A stretch of 64,000 bases of DNA from Mucilaginibacter xinganensis (GTDB lineage: Bacteria > Bacteroidota > Bacteroidia > Sphingobacteriales > Sphingobacteriaceae). Within the stretch, counting starts at the first letter, position 1; each line of letters begins with the position of its first letter. The notes under the pieces were generated by a model, which worked only from the letters and a program-made list of their open reading frames with translations, ran no database searches and was not told where the DNA came from. This document shows positions 26,691-35,858 of this stretch, in pieces. Location: positions 992,001 to 1,056,000 of the forward strand of contig NZ_CP022743.1 of assembly GCF_002257585.1 (NCBI RefSeq), given 5' to 3'. The position numbers were made by a program, and so were the translations under genes.

Positions 26691-27623
26691 ATGCCGGCAA
26701 ATCAAATTTTTAAAAGAAGCTGCAAATTGATGGGTAACCGCTTTGAACTAAGTGTAGTTGCCCAAAATGAAACGTGGGCAAATGAAAAGATTGATGCCGG
26801 GATTAATGAAACTAAAAGGATAGAGCGCCTGCTGACTACCTTTAGTGATGATAGTGAAACCAATCAGGTTAACAGCAACGCCGGCATAAAACCTGTGGCT
26901 GTAAGCCAGGAAACCTTTGACCTGGTTGCACGCTCTGTAATGATCTCGAAAGTTACCAGTGGGGCTTTTGATATTAGTTATGGCTCCCTTGATAAAAAAC
27001 TGTGGAACTTTGATCAGCAGATGACCGCCTTGCCCGACGAGGTTACTGCAAAAAAGCTGGTAAGACTGATAAACTACCGCAACATTGTTCTGGATAAGGA
27101 AAACTGCACCATTTATTTACGGGAGAAGGGCATGCGAATTGGATTTGGCGGAATTGGTAAGGGATACGCTGCCGAAAGGGCTAAACTGATTATGAAAAAT
27201 GAGGGGGTTACAAGCGGTGTGGTTAATGCATCCGGCGACCTTACAGCCTGGGGGCTTCAACCGGACGGCAAAAAATGGACCATCGGCATCGCAAATCCTG
27301 ATGCTTCCAACCAGATTTTCTCCTACCTCGCTATTTCTGACCTTGCTGTGGCCACCTCAGGAAACTACGAAAAGTTTGCGGTTATTGACGGTAAAAAGTA
27401 CTCGCATACCATAAACCCCCGCACCGGGATGCCCGTTACCGGCATTAAAAGTGTAACCATAATTACAACTAACGCTGAAATTGCTGACGCAATGGCAACG
27501 CCGGTAACTATTATGGGTGTGTATGCAGGCCTGGACCTGATTAATCAAATGGCTGATATTGAAGCCGTAATTATTGATGACGATGATAAATTATATACTT
27601 CAAAAAATATAAATCTTAATTAA
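26691..27623 (+). CDS. apbE: FAD:protein FMN transferase (ApbE family)
   Basis: This enzyme attaches FMN from FAD covalently to a Thr or Ser of target flavoproteins. The 310 residues show the family pattern: KLMGNRFELSVVAQNE near the start, ETKRIERLLTTFSDDSE, GFGGIGKGYAAERAK (FAD binding), VNASGDLTAWG, HTINPRTGMPV, and a late ADAMATPVTIMG with the metal-binding residues. A GTG at 26604 would extend it, but that extension is not a signal peptide; the ATG at 26691 is preferred. Without signal peptide or lipobox the enzyme may be cytoplasmic or use a non-classical anchor. It heads the group apbE, DUF4266, DUF3570. Confidence 0.88.
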   Translation: MPANQIFKRSCKLMGNRFELSVVAQNETWANEKIDAGINETKRIERLLTTFSDDSETNQVNSNAGIKPVAVSQETFDLVARSVMISKVTSGAFDISYGSLDKKLWNFDQQMTALPDEVTAKKLVRLINYRNIVLDKENCTIYLREKGMRIGFGGIGKGYAAERAKLIMKNEGVTSGVVNASGDLTAWGLQPDGKKWTIGIANPDASNQIFSYLAISDLAVATSGNYEKFAVIDGKKYSHTINPRTGMPVTGIKSVTIITTNAEIADAMATPVTIMGVYAGLDLINQMADIEAVIIDDDDKLYTSKNINLN

Positions 27624-27638
27624 AACCCCTATAAAATA

Positions 27639-27860
27639 ATGGCTAACAGGCTGATTAAACTAACGGGATGCCTGCTATTTGCGGCATCCCTTACCTCATG
27701 TGTTCAACTAAAAGAATATCAAAAAAACAGGATCAACGATTCTGAAATGGCATTAAGTAACCGAAAGGTTGAGAAGAACGAACTGAACTTCCAATCGTAC
27801 CGGGAAAGTGCATCGGGCGCAAATGCGGGTAAAACCGGCGGCGGCTGCGGCTGTAATTAA
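27639..27860 (+). CDS. DUF4266 small lipoprotein
   Basis: A 73-residue lipoprotein with lipobox LTSC (Cys21), a charged helix (YQKNRINDSEMALSNRKVEK) and a Gly-rich tail ending GGGCGCN. This is the DUF4266 pattern, regularly found between ApbE and DUF3570 genes. The tail segment ESASGAN resembles the flavinylation motif of ApbE targets (D-x-x-S/T-G-A-T) except that the acceptor position is Asn. Whether it is modified, or uses the two C-terminal Cys for metal or redox chemistry, is unknown. It begins 15 bases after apbE and ends 24 bases before the DUF3570 gene. Confidence 0.8.
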   Translation: MANRLIKLTGCLLFAASLTSCVQLKEYQKNRINDSEMALSNRKVEKNELNFQSYRESASGANAGKTGGGCGCN

Positions 27861-27884
27861 TCACCATTCAGACTCCTTAGCTTA

Positions 27885-29207
27885 ATGAAAAAAATATATT
27901 TATCCATGTTGGGGTTTTCCCTGATATGCCGCATGCATGCGTATGCCCAAACACAAACTGCAAAAGATACCGTTTTCCATAAGCTTAAACCGGGGTTTAG
28001 TTTAGCTGCCCCGACTGAGCCTGACACCAGTGATTACCGGCCGCGCCGCTTAAGGGTGGATGAGATAAACCTGGTATCGAGTTACTATAAGCAAAATGGT
28101 GATCACTCTGCTGTAACCGGGGGAATCGGCACCGAAAAAGTAACGGATTTTTCTAATGGGTTAGATCTTAAGCTTGTTTGGTTAAACGGAGCGCTTCATA
28201 AAAACACACTATCAGTTGGCCTTGGCATTGATCACCATACCTCTGCCTCGGCCGCCTATGTTTCAACAACCGGTGCATCAAACGCTGGCGGCAGCAGGAT
28301 TTACCCTTCACTTGACTGGACCATCGAAAATGAAAAAAAAGGGACCAGCTTTGGTATCGGATCGTATTATTCAGGCGAGTACAACTATAAATCATTAGGT
28401 GCCGATCTGCATTTCTCAGCTAAAACCCATAATAAAATGGGGGAATTTGGCGTAAAGCTGCAAGGATACTTTGATCATGTTACACTAATCTATCCATCAG
28501 AGTTTGTTCCCAAAACTACAGTTTCAAGTGGTGGGACAACTTACGTCACCACAGCCAGCGGTAACTCGGTATTAAGCTCAGGCGACGATTATTCAAAGCC
28601 TAAAATTCCTACAAGCCCCAGAAATACGTTCACTGCTTCTTTTTCATACTCACAAATTGTAACATCAAGGCTACAGGTTATGTTTCTTGCCGATGTGGTT
28701 ACACAGCAGGGTTTTTTGAGTTTGCCGTTTCACAGGGTGTATTTTTCAAACGGTAAAGATACCATTGAGCGGTTGCCGTCTTCCAGATTTAAGCTGCCAT
28801 TAGGTTTCAGGGCCAATTATTTTCTGGGTGATAATATTATCCTGCGTTCTTATTACCGATACTACACTGATAGCTGGGGAAGTAAGTCAAACACAGCAAA
28901 CCTTGAGGTTGCTTATAAAGTTTCGCCATTCTTTTCCATATCTCCTTTTTACAGGTATTATACCCAAACAGCGGCAAAGTATTTTGCGCCTTATGAGGGG
29001 AATAATGCCACACAAACTTATTTTACCAGTAATTATGAATATGCAAAATTTAATAGCCAGTTTTACGGTGTAGGCTTCCGTATTGCACCCCCAAAAGGAG
29101 TGTTAGGCTGGCAGAGCTTACATGAGGTAGAGATAAGATACGGGCATTATAAACAAAATGTGGGTTTGGTTTCGGATGTTGTTTCCGTGAATTTGGGGTT
29201 CAAGTAA
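27885..29207 (+). CDS. DUF3570 outer-membrane beta-barrel protein
   Basis: A 440-residue protein with a signal peptide (to about HAYAQTQ). The rest is made of alternating beta strands typical of a large outer-membrane barrel (RLRVDEINLVSSYYKQNGDH, FRANYFLGDNIILRSYYRYY, EVEIRYGHYKQNVG), ending in VVSVNLGFK with the C-terminal aromatic/hydrophobic signature. It fits DUF3570. Together with ApbE and DUF4266 it forms a recurrent cluster of unknown purpose, probably an envelope electron-transfer or metal-related system (inference). Confidence 0.85.
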   Translation: MKKIYLSMLGFSLICRMHAYAQTQTAKDTVFHKLKPGFSLAAPTEPDTSDYRPRRLRVDEINLVSSYYKQNGDHSAVTGGIGTEKVTDFSNGLDLKLVWLNGALHKNTLSVGLGIDHHTSASAAYVSTTGASNAGGSRIYPSLDWTIENEKKGTSFGIGSYYSGEYNYKSLGADLHFSAKTHNKMGEFGVKLQGYFDHVTLIYPSEFVPKTTVSSGGTTYVTTASGNSVLSSGDDYSKPKIPTSPRNTFTASFSYSQIVTSRLQVMFLADVVTQQGFLSLPFHRVYFSNGKDTIERLPSSRFKLPLGFRANYFLGDNIILRSYYRYYTDSWGSKSNTANLEVAYKVSPFFSISPFYRYYTQTAAKYFAPYEGNNATQTYFTSNYEYAKFNSQFYGVGFRIAPPKGVLGWQSLHEVEIRYGHYKQNVGLVSDVVSVNLGFK

Positions 29208-29250
29208 TCCCAGTAACTAAGATTCGATAATTAGCACAAAAAAGAGTAGG

Positions 29251-29733
29251 ATGAAAAGAGGATTGTTAATTGCCGGGATGTTGTTTTTTTATTGCGCAGT
29301 GGCTTTGGCACAGAATTCAGAGGGTGATAAAATTACCGGGAGATGGATCTCGGAAAAGAAGAACCTGGTGGTAGAGGTATATAAATATGGCCGGGAGTAC
29401 AAGGGTAGGATAGTTTGGTTCAGCGATTTGGACAGGCCAAACTATCCCGAAAAAATGTTTACTGATTATAAAAACCCCGACACAACTTTAAGAAAGAGAA
29501 AGTTGATAGGGATGGACGTTTTAAGGGATCTTGTTTACAATAAAAATACCGGTTGCTGGGAAGATGGCCTCGTTTATGATTGCAGGAGCGGGAAAGAATG
29601 GAATTCATGTTTGCGCCTTTCAAAAGACGGGATTTTATATCTTACGGGGTACTGGCATCTCAAATTCATAGGAAAAACGGCAACCTTTCAGCGGGCAAAT
29701 TTAAACCAGGCACTTACCAGCCTGTCTAAATAG
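29251..29733 (+). CDS. DUF2147 secreted protein
   Basis: A 160-residue protein with a signal peptide (VALAQNSEG) and a clear DUF2147 domain: ITGRWISEKKNLVVEVYK, YKGRIVWFSD, then LIGMDVLRDLVYNKNTGCWE and a final YLTGYWHLKFIGKTATFQR. It is a small beta protein of the periplasm or outer membrane of unknown function. An AGTAGG ribosome-binding site lies before the ATG, and the gene follows DUF3570 by 43 bases. Its last codons form the left arm of a terminator-like hairpin. Confidence 0.8.
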   Translation: MKRGLLIAGMLFFYCAVALAQNSEGDKITGRWISEKKNLVVEVYKYGREYKGRIVWFSDLDRPNYPEKMFTDYKNPDTTLRKRKLIGMDVLRDLVYNKNTGCWEDGLVYDCRSGKEWNSCLRLSKDGILYLTGYWHLKFIGKTATFQRANLNQALTSLSK

Positions 29734-29743
29734 TGCCTGGTTT
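29703..29743 (+). terminator. Terminator overlapping the end of the DUF2147 gene
   Basis: AAACCAGGCACT (29703-29714) and AGTGCCTGGTTT (29732-29743) are a perfect 12-bp inverted repeat with a 17-base loop that spans the stop codon, followed by TATTTG. It probably ends the apbE-DUF2147 transcript. Confidence 0.65.
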
Positions 29744-29834
29744 ATTTGCAGCGTTTAAAAACCATAAATCCAAGGCTGGTAATTCATTTAACACAAAATT
29801 AATTGTTCAACTACAAAACAATCAATTATTAAGG

Positions 29835-29842
29835 TAATTTTG
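29835..29842 (+). promoter_or_regulatory. Candidate -7 box for the DUF4271 gene
   Basis: TAATTTTG matches TAnnTTTG exactly, 29 bases before the ATG at 29872. No -33 TTTG is found at 19-21 bases spacing. Confidence 0.4.
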
Positions 29843-29871
29843 CGCCTTTACCAAAGCGGGTGTTTGTTAAA

Positions 29872-30840
29872 ATGAGGTTTATTGTTTTTTGCTTTCTTTT
29901 AGTTTCTGTTTGTTGCCTGGACGCGATTGCCCAGACTGATTCAGTGCCTGCAAAAAAAGATAGTAATTTAAAAGTAGCTCATCAACACCTGGCGTATCTC
30001 CCATTGGCTGATACGGCCGCTATAGCCAAAGAAAAGCGCGAACAGTTTGTAGCCGATTCATTGGCGATGATCTGGTTAAAGCCTGACTCGTTGCGGGAAA
30101 ATCAGTTTTTAAAATCAATGGATAAAAATCCGTTTGCCGATTTTAATTCCTTTCTAAATGTCCCTTTAAAGTCTGACAGGCAGTTGCGCACCGGGGATGT
30201 TCGCCCTTACCGCAGTGCATGGCTTATTGCAACCATAATGGCATTGTTGCTCTACACCGCTTTGCTCAATCTTTTTTTAGGCCAGGACCTTAAAATGGTA
30301 TTTCGGTCATTCTATAGCAAACAAACACAGTTGGATAAGGAGGGAGGGATGATTAACTTTTGGGCTTTTGTAGGCCTGTTTTTATTGTTTAGCCTGTCAT
30401 CCGGCCTGGTTTTATACCAGCTGGCTGTTTTTAATGGCTTCTATTATTCAATTACGGGTTTCCAGCTGTTTATTGCCCTGTCTGTAATTATAGCTGTCAT
30501 GTTTGCGCTTAAATTTTTGATCTTGAAATTTATCGGTTTTGTTTTTGAAGCTAACAAAGTGGTGAGTGAATATATCGCAATTTTAAACCTTACTTATTTT
30601 AGTATTGCTTTTGTTTTGCTATCGGTGGCAATTTGCTTCAGCTTAATTGCAAACAGGTACATACACCTGTTGTTAAATTTTACACTGGTATCAATAGCTA
30701 TAATATTTGCCTGGCAGTACCTTCGGAATAGTGTAAATATCATTTCTAACATTCGATTTCATAAATTTTATTTATTTATCTATCTTTGTGCCCTCGAAAT
30801 TTGCCCGATTTTGATATTAATAAAGGCACTGAATATATAA
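29872..30840 (+). CDS. DUF4271 membrane protein
   Basis: A 322-residue protein with a signal peptide (VCCLDAIAQ), a soluble region to about 115, then about six transmembrane helices (for example SAWLIATIMALLLYTALLNL and INFWAFVGLFLLFSLSSGLV). It fits the Bacteroidota-specific family DUF4271, which I know as a frequent neighbour of the HemD-like gene and of gliding or secretion genes. A GTG at 29860 is possible; the ATG at 29872 starts at the signal peptide. The HemD-like gene follows after 24 bases. Confidence 0.75.
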   Translation: MRFIVFCFLLVSVCCLDAIAQTDSVPAKKDSNLKVAHQHLAYLPLADTAAIAKEKREQFVADSLAMIWLKPDSLRENQFLKSMDKNPFADFNSFLNVPLKSDRQLRTGDVRPYRSAWLIATIMALLLYTALLNLFLGQDLKMVFRSFYSKQTQLDKEGGMINFWAFVGLFLLFSLSSGLVLYQLAVFNGFYYSITGFQLFIALSVIIAVMFALKFLILKFIGFVFEANKVVSEYIAILNLTYFSIAFVLLSVAICFSLIANRYIHLLLNFTLVSIAIIFAWQYLRNSVNIISNIRFHKFYLFIYLCALEICPILILIKALNI

Positions 30841-30864
30841 TTTTTGCAGTTATACTAATTGAAT

Positions 30865-31623
30865 TTGGAAGAGAGAAAGAAAAAGGTAAAAAGCATTTTA
30901 GTTACTTTGCCTAAGCCAGAAAACGATAAAAACCCGTACGCGGAGCTTGCTAAAAAGCTTAACCTGAAAATTGATTTCCGATCATTTATTCACGTAGAGG
31001 GGGTGCCGGCAAAAGATTTTCGTAAAGAAAAAATTAACCTGGCAGATTTTACCGCAGTAATTTTCACGAGTCGTAACTCGGCAGATCACTTCTTCCGTAT
31101 TTGTGAGGAGATGCGTTTTGATGTGCCCGTTGAGATGAAATATTTCTGCTTGTCGGAAACTATTGCTTTATATCTTCAAAAATATATTCAGTACCGCAAG
31201 AGAAAGATCTTTTTTGGCAAGCAAACGGCTTCAGATCTGGCAGAGGTGTTGAAAAAACACTCAGGCGAGAAGTTTCTTTACCCATGTTCAGATGTGGCGG
31301 CAGAAGAGACTCAAAAGTTTTTGCTTGAGAATGGCTATAATTTTACGCCAGCCGTGCTGTTCCGTACTGTCTGCAGCGATCTTTCGGATCTGGCAGAAGT
31401 GTTTTATGATGTGATAGCTTTTTTTAGTCCATCCAGCATCCAATCGCTCTATAAAAACTTCCCTGATTTTAAGCAAAACAACACCCGGATAGCTGCCTTT
31501 GGCGCTACCACACATAAGGCTGTGTTGGAGGCAGGTCTTATTATGGATATCCCGGCTCCTACGCCAGGTGCTCCTTCCATGACCATGGCCATTGAACAAT
31601 ATGTTAAACAAGTTAATAAATAA
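30865..31623 (+). CDS. Uroporphyrinogen-III synthase family protein
   Basis: A HemD-family protein of about 252 residues with the two-lobed fold (KSILVTLPKPENDKNPYAEL, TAVIFTSRNSADHFF, DVIAFFSPSSIQSL, IAAFGATTHKAVLEAG). True HemD closes the linear tetrapyrrole hydroxymethylbilane. In Bacteroidota this copy is often far from other heme genes, so the function is probable, not certain. There is no ATG near the 5' end. The frame opens with TTG at 30859 and again at 30865; the latter gives the likely start MEERKK. It lies directly upstream of the gld operon region, ending in its own terminator. Confidence 0.75.
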   Translation: MEERKKKVKSILVTLPKPENDKNPYAELAKKLNLKIDFRSFIHVEGVPAKDFRKEKINLADFTAVIFTSRNSADHFFRICEEMRFDVPVEMKYFCLSETIALYLQKYIQYRKRKIFFGKQTASDLAEVLKKHSGEKFLYPCSDVAAEETQKFLLENGYNFTPAVLFRTVCSDLSDLAEVFYDVIAFFSPSSIQSLYKNFPDFKQNNTRIAAFGATTHKAVLEAGLIMDIPAPTPGAPSMTMAIEQYVKQVNK

Positions 31624-31644
31624 CTGGTAAAATTGATCTGTGAT

Positions 31645-31674
31645 AAAAACGCTCCTAAAGTTGGGGCGTTTTTT
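31645..31674 (+). terminator. Terminator after the HemD-like gene
   Basis: AAAAACGCTCC pairs with GGGGCGTTTTT (one G-U) around a short loop and is followed by a T-run. It separates the HemD transcript from the gldKLMN operon. Confidence 0.85.
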
Positions 31675-32090
31675 GTTTATTAGCTTGATTATTGGAAAAT
31701 ACCGGCCAAATTTATTAAGCGTGCAAAAAAATTGAATGTTTACAATGTCGGGTAATTGATTATTGATCCGGTAAATTTGAGTGTATAGCTTACACTTAAT
31801 CAGTTACTTAGTTAAAATGTTTTATTATTTGTTTAACTTGGCGCAATAAATTAAAACTTGCTGCAACTATTTTCTTGAAATTCACGTAAAAATGTAAACT
31901 AATTAGCATAATTGCATTTAACTAATTAATTATAATAATGCTTTTGTTAGCTGTTAGTTTATGCTATTTGAACTATAAATAGAATAGGTTTGACTGATAA
32001 AAAATGTTTTTTGCAATATAATCCGTCAAAATTAATATATTCGGGGGTTACATTGTGTTATATTTATATAGCTAACATTGAAATTTTAAG
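31675..32090 (+). promoter_or_regulatory. AT-rich upstream region of the gldKLMN operon
   Basis: About 416 bases with no ORF. Near the end, ATTG (32052-32055) and TAACATTG (32073-32080), one mismatch from TAnnTTTG, lie 17 bases apart and 10 bases before the gldK ATG; this is a candidate promoter with rather short spacing. The rest is strongly A/T-rich with no strong hairpin, and may hold upstream activating sequence or a long leader. Confidence 0.4.
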
Positions 32091-33410
32091 ATGAAACAAT
32101 TATACTTTTTACTAGGGATTCTGGCAGTTGGGGTTTTAAGCGGCTGCGGCAAAGGGGGTGACAGGGGCGAGTTGACGGGGGTTCCTCAACGCTCTTTCCG
32201 TGCAGAGGTTCCCTACGGCATGGTTTACATTCCGGGTGGTTCGTTCCTGATGGGGCAAACAGATCAGGATGTTACTTTTTCTCAAATCGCTCAAACCAAA
32301 CAGGTTACACTGGCTCCATTCTTTATGGATCAAACCGAAATTTCAAACAGTCAATATCACCAGTTTGTTAACTGGGTACGTGACTCGATAGCTATCACCA
32401 ATTATATTAACGACGATAAATACTATCTTAAGCCGGGTAAAGGTGCTTCTGTAAACCCAAGCGGTAAAAAATATATTAACTGGGACTATGTGAAAAAATA
32501 CCCGGTTATGAGCAATAAAAAGGGTAAGGCAAGCGCAGCCAACGCTGCCAAGCTTCAGGGTATGTACTACCAGGGTGATGACCGGGTTTTTGACCGGGAC
32601 GAGTTAGATGTGCGCTTGCTTAAATATAATTATGCTTTGATGGTTTTGCGTAATGCTGCAGAATATCATCACGATAAATCAAAAAAACGTTCAGATTTCA
32701 TCTTGCGTGACACCGTGCCGGTTTACCCTGACACGCTTGTTTGGCTAAGCGATTTTTCCTATGCTGCCAACGAGCCAATGACCGAAGCGTATTTTTCGCA
32801 TCCTGCATTCCGTAATTACCCGGTGGTAGGTGTTACCTGGCGCCAGGCACGTGCATTTACAGTATGGCGCACACGCTACAACGAAGCGTATAAAGATTCA
32901 AGAAAACTTGCTCACCGTGCCCGTTATGAACTTCCTAATGAAGCGCAGTTTGAATACGCATCACGCGGCGGAAGAATAGGCACAGATTATCCTTGGGGCG
33001 GCCCCTATGCCAAAAATGCAAAAGGTTGTTTGCTGGCTAACTTCAAGCCGGGCAGGGGTAATTATACAGATGATGGCGGAGCTTACACCGTAAATGTTAA
33101 ATCGTACTTTCCCAATGATTATGGACTGTATAACATGGCCGGCAACGTAGCGGAGTGGACCATGTCAGCCTTTGACGAATCTGCATCAACATTCGTACAT
33201 GATTTAGCACCAACATTTAATTATGAAGCTAAGGCCAGCGATCCTGAAGTACTGAAACGCAAAGTTGTTCGGGGTGGGTCATGGAAAGACATCGGTTATT
33301 TTCTTCAAAACTCAACACGCACTTATGAATACCAGGACACCGCAAAATCATACATCGGTTTCCGCTGCGTAACCTCTTACCTTGGTCGTGACATCAGGGA
33401 CAAACGATAA
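32091..33410 (+). CDS. gldK: Type IX secretion outer-membrane ring lipoprotein GldK
   Basis: A 439-residue lipoprotein (lipobox LSGC, Cys19) with a formylglycine-generating-enzyme-like (SUMF1) fold: YIPGGSFLMGQTDQD, FFMDQTEISNSQYHQFVNW, VVGVTWRQARAFTVWR, MAGNVAEWTMSAFD, VRGGSWKD. GldK (PorK) forms the periplasmic ring with GldN under the outer membrane of the type IX secretion system. The order gldK-L-M-N is conserved and present here. Long insertions in the middle of the FGE domain are normal for GldK. Confidence 0.95.
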   Translation: MKQLYFLLGILAVGVLSGCGKGGDRGELTGVPQRSFRAEVPYGMVYIPGGSFLMGQTDQDVTFSQIAQTKQVTLAPFFMDQTEISNSQYHQFVNWVRDSIAITNYINDDKYYLKPGKGASVNPSGKKYINWDYVKKYPVMSNKKGKASAANAAKLQGMYYQGDDRVFDRDELDVRLLKYNYALMVLRNAAEYHHDKSKKRSDFILRDTVPVYPDTLVWLSDFSYAANEPMTEAYFSHPAFRNYPVVGVTWRQARAFTVWRTRYNEAYKDSRKLAHRARYELPNEAQFEYASRGGRIGTDYPWGGPYAKNAKGCLLANFKPGRGNYTDDGGAYTVNVKSYFPNDYGLYNMAGNVAEWTMSAFDESASTFVHDLAPTFNYEAKASDPEVLKRKVVRGGSWKDIGYFLQNSTRTYEYQDTAKSYIGFRCVTSYLGRDIRDKR

Positions 33411-33460
33411 TACACACAAAAACCAAATAAAAAATAACATTTAATCTTTTTCAAATTACT

Positions 33461-34270
33461 ATGGCTGGGAAGAAACAACCTTACGGAATTAATAATATCG
33501 TATCATGGGGCGCAACAGTGGTTATTGTGGGCCTGATGTTTAAAATATTGCACTGGCCCGGGGCTACCTGGTTTATTGCAGGAGGATTATCGGCTGAGGC
33601 CATTTTATTCTTCCTTTTAGGATTCCAAAGAGAAGAGAAGGAAATTGACTGGAGGCGTGCCTATCCGGAACTTGACGAGGATTATGATGGCGAATTGCCA
33701 AAAGCCGCCGTTAAAAAGGCCATACCACAGGGGGACAGCTTTTCAAACACTGCTGCTTTAGATGCGATGTTAAGCGAAGCAAAAATTGGCCCTGAGTTGA
33801 TCAACAGCCTTGCAAGCGGCTTAAGAACATTTGGCGATAAGGTAAACTCTATATCACGAGTTACTGACGCTGGTGATGCAACTATTGCTTTCACCAATAA
33901 AATTAAGCAGGCCACCTCAAGTTATGATAATTTAAGTGCTTCGTTTGAAAAAGCCTCTGCAAATTTGGCTGAGATGGCGAACTCAAATGTTGATTCAAAA
34001 TCATACCATGAGCAGATCAACAAAATGGCTAAAAATTTAACCGCCTTAAATGCTGTTTACGAGTTGGAATTACAGGACTCAAGCAATCATTTAAAATCGA
34101 TGAATAAGTTTTACCAGGAGATGTCTTCAACTATCCAGGATTTTAATGCATCGGCAAGCGATTCGAAACAGTTTAAGGATGAGGTTAATAAATTAGCTAA
34201 AAACCTGTCAACATTAAATTCAATATACGGCAATATGCTTTCAGCAATGAATCAGCCACGTGTTAATTAA
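33461..34270 (+). CDS. gldL: Type IX secretion motor protein GldL
   Basis: A 269-residue inner-membrane protein with two N-terminal transmembrane helices (about 12-29 and 35-54; SWGATVVIVGLMFKILHWPG and the SAEAILFFLLGF helix). The acidic E46 in the second helix is at the place of the Glu essential for proton coupling in GldL. A long cytoplasmic helical region follows, with repeats such as NKMAKNLTALNAVYELEL and NKLAKNLSTLNSIYGNML. GldL surrounds the GldM dimer and drives its rotation with the proton gradient. Confidence 0.95.
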   Translation: MAGKKQPYGINNIVSWGATVVIVGLMFKILHWPGATWFIAGGLSAEAILFFLLGFQREEKEIDWRRAYPELDEDYDGELPKAAVKKAIPQGDSFSNTAALDAMLSEAKIGPELINSLASGLRTFGDKVNSISRVTDAGDATIAFTNKIKQATSSYDNLSASFEKASANLAEMANSNVDSKSYHEQINKMAKNLTALNAVYELELQDSSNHLKSMNKFYQEMSSTIQDFNASASDSKQFKDEVNKLAKNLSTLNSIYGNMLSAMNQPRVN

Positions 34271-34312
34271 GGGTACTATTTTTATTTAATTAAAACATAA
34301 CATTTACGACAA

Positions 34313-35851
34313 ATGGCTGGAGGTAAGCAAACCCCAAGACAACGAATGATGGGAATACTTTACCTGGTACTTTTGGGCCTTGTGGCTCTTAGTGTACCGG
34401 ATAGTTTATTGGACGCATTCAAAAATATAAAGAATAGCTTAGATACGTCGACATCAAACGTAGACAAAGGAATCAACGATACATATAACGCTTTTCAAAG
34501 TAAGCTTAAGGAACAGCATGACCGCGCTCAGCCTATATATGACCGGGCGAAAAAGGCGTCAGCATTGTCAAAAAGCTTAAATGATTATATACAAGCGTTA
34601 AGAGATGAATTAACTACAGCAGGCGGTGGTATAAATACTACTACGAATGATGTTGATGCACGGGATAACCTGGATGTTTCACCACATACCATGATAGCCG
34701 GAAAAAAAGGCGAAGAATTGCGTCAAAAAATTAATGAAACACGTGCGGGCTTACTTGCTTTACTAAAAGATGAGAAAGAAAGAGCCGGTGTGAATTTTTC
34801 TCTTGCCGCTGAAGATCCTCCTGCAACCGCAGGACAAGGGCCCGCAAAGACCTGGGAAGACGCTTACTTTGGGGAAGGAATTCCCTTAGGCGCGGCCATG
34901 ACAACGCTTGCGAAAATACAAACCGACAATAAAAACGCAGAAAACGAAGTAGTTAAGAAGATTTTAGGTGAAGTCGATCAGGCCCAGGTAAATCTTGATC
35001 AGTTTGCCGCCGTAGCTGTAGCGCCAACAAGCTATGTGCTGGTAGGGCAGCCTTACACTGCCGAAGTATTTCTTACCGCTTATGATTCGAAACTATCTCC
35101 AAGCATTACAGTTGGTGGATCTTCATTACCAACTGAATCAGGTAAAGGTAAATACATTGGCAGCACAAGCAGTGAGGGCCAGCATACCTGGACGGCGACC
35201 ATCAACGTGAAGCAAACTGACGGAACCGTTAAAACATACACAACACCGGCACAAACTTACATGGTAGCCCGCCCTTCGGCGGTGGTATCGCCTGATAAGA
35301 TGAATGTATTGTATATTGGTGTTCCAAACCCAGTTTCGGTTTCTGCACCAGGCATTCCAAAGGAAAAACTTAAAGTTAGTATTTCGGGCGGAAGCTTAAG
35401 CGGTTCAAACGGACACTATGTGGCTACTGTAAGCTCAATAGGCGAGGCCACCATTACTGTTTCGGGCGAATTAGCACCGGGTAAATCATCAGTTTTAGGC
35501 AGTTCTTTATTCCGTGTTAAACGGATCCCTGATCCAAAACCTATGTTTGCCGGAAAAAGCGGTGGAAACACAAGTGCTGCTAACATAAGGGCGCAGGACA
35601 GGCTTTTTGCTAAACTTGAGGGCTTTGATTTTGATGCTAAATTTAACGTAACCCGTTTTACTTTAATGATTGCTAAACCTCGCCAGGATGTTGTATCATA
35701 TACAGCAAATGGTGGCGAACTATCAGGCGCTATGCGTTCTGCAATGAACAGTGTTACACCAGGCACAACTGTTGTATTTAAAGAGATTATTGCCGTTGGC
35801 CCGGATGGTACACAACGTGGTCTTGACCCGATTGTATTAACCGCTAATTAA
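34313..35851 (+). CDS. gldM: Type IX secretion motor shaft protein GldM
   Basis: A 512-residue protein with a short cytoplasmic start (MAGGKQTPRQRMMG), one transmembrane helix at about 14-30 (ILYLVLLGLVALSV) and a large periplasmic part. That part has a helical first domain (NTFNAFQSKL-like helices to about 220) and then Ig-like beta domains (SYVLVGQPYTAEVFLTAY, MNVLYIGVPNPVSVSAPG, RFTLMIAKPRQDV). GldM carries torque from GldL across the periplasm to the GldK/N ring. It starts 42 bases after gldL and ends 7 bases before gldN. Confidence 0.95.
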   Translation: MAGGKQTPRQRMMGILYLVLLGLVALSVPDSLLDAFKNIKNSLDTSTSNVDKGINDTYNAFQSKLKEQHDRAQPIYDRAKKASALSKSLNDYIQALRDELTTAGGGINTTTNDVDARDNLDVSPHTMIAGKKGEELRQKINETRAGLLALLKDEKERAGVNFSLAAEDPPATAGQGPAKTWEDAYFGEGIPLGAAMTTLAKIQTDNKNAENEVVKKILGEVDQAQVNLDQFAAVAVAPTSYVLVGQPYTAEVFLTAYDSKLSPSITVGGSSLPTESGKGKYIGSTSSEGQHTWTATINVKQTDGTVKTYTTPAQTYMVARPSAVVSPDKMNVLYIGVPNPVSVSAPGIPKEKLKVSISGGSLSGSNGHYVATVSSIGEATITVSGELAPGKSSVLGSSLFRVKRIPDPKPMFAGKSGGNTSAANIRAQDRLFAKLEGFDFDAKFNVTRFTLMIAKPRQDVVSYTANGGELSGAMRSAMNSVTPGTTVVFKEIIAVGPDGTQRGLDPIVLTAN

Positions 35852-35858
35852 AAGAATT

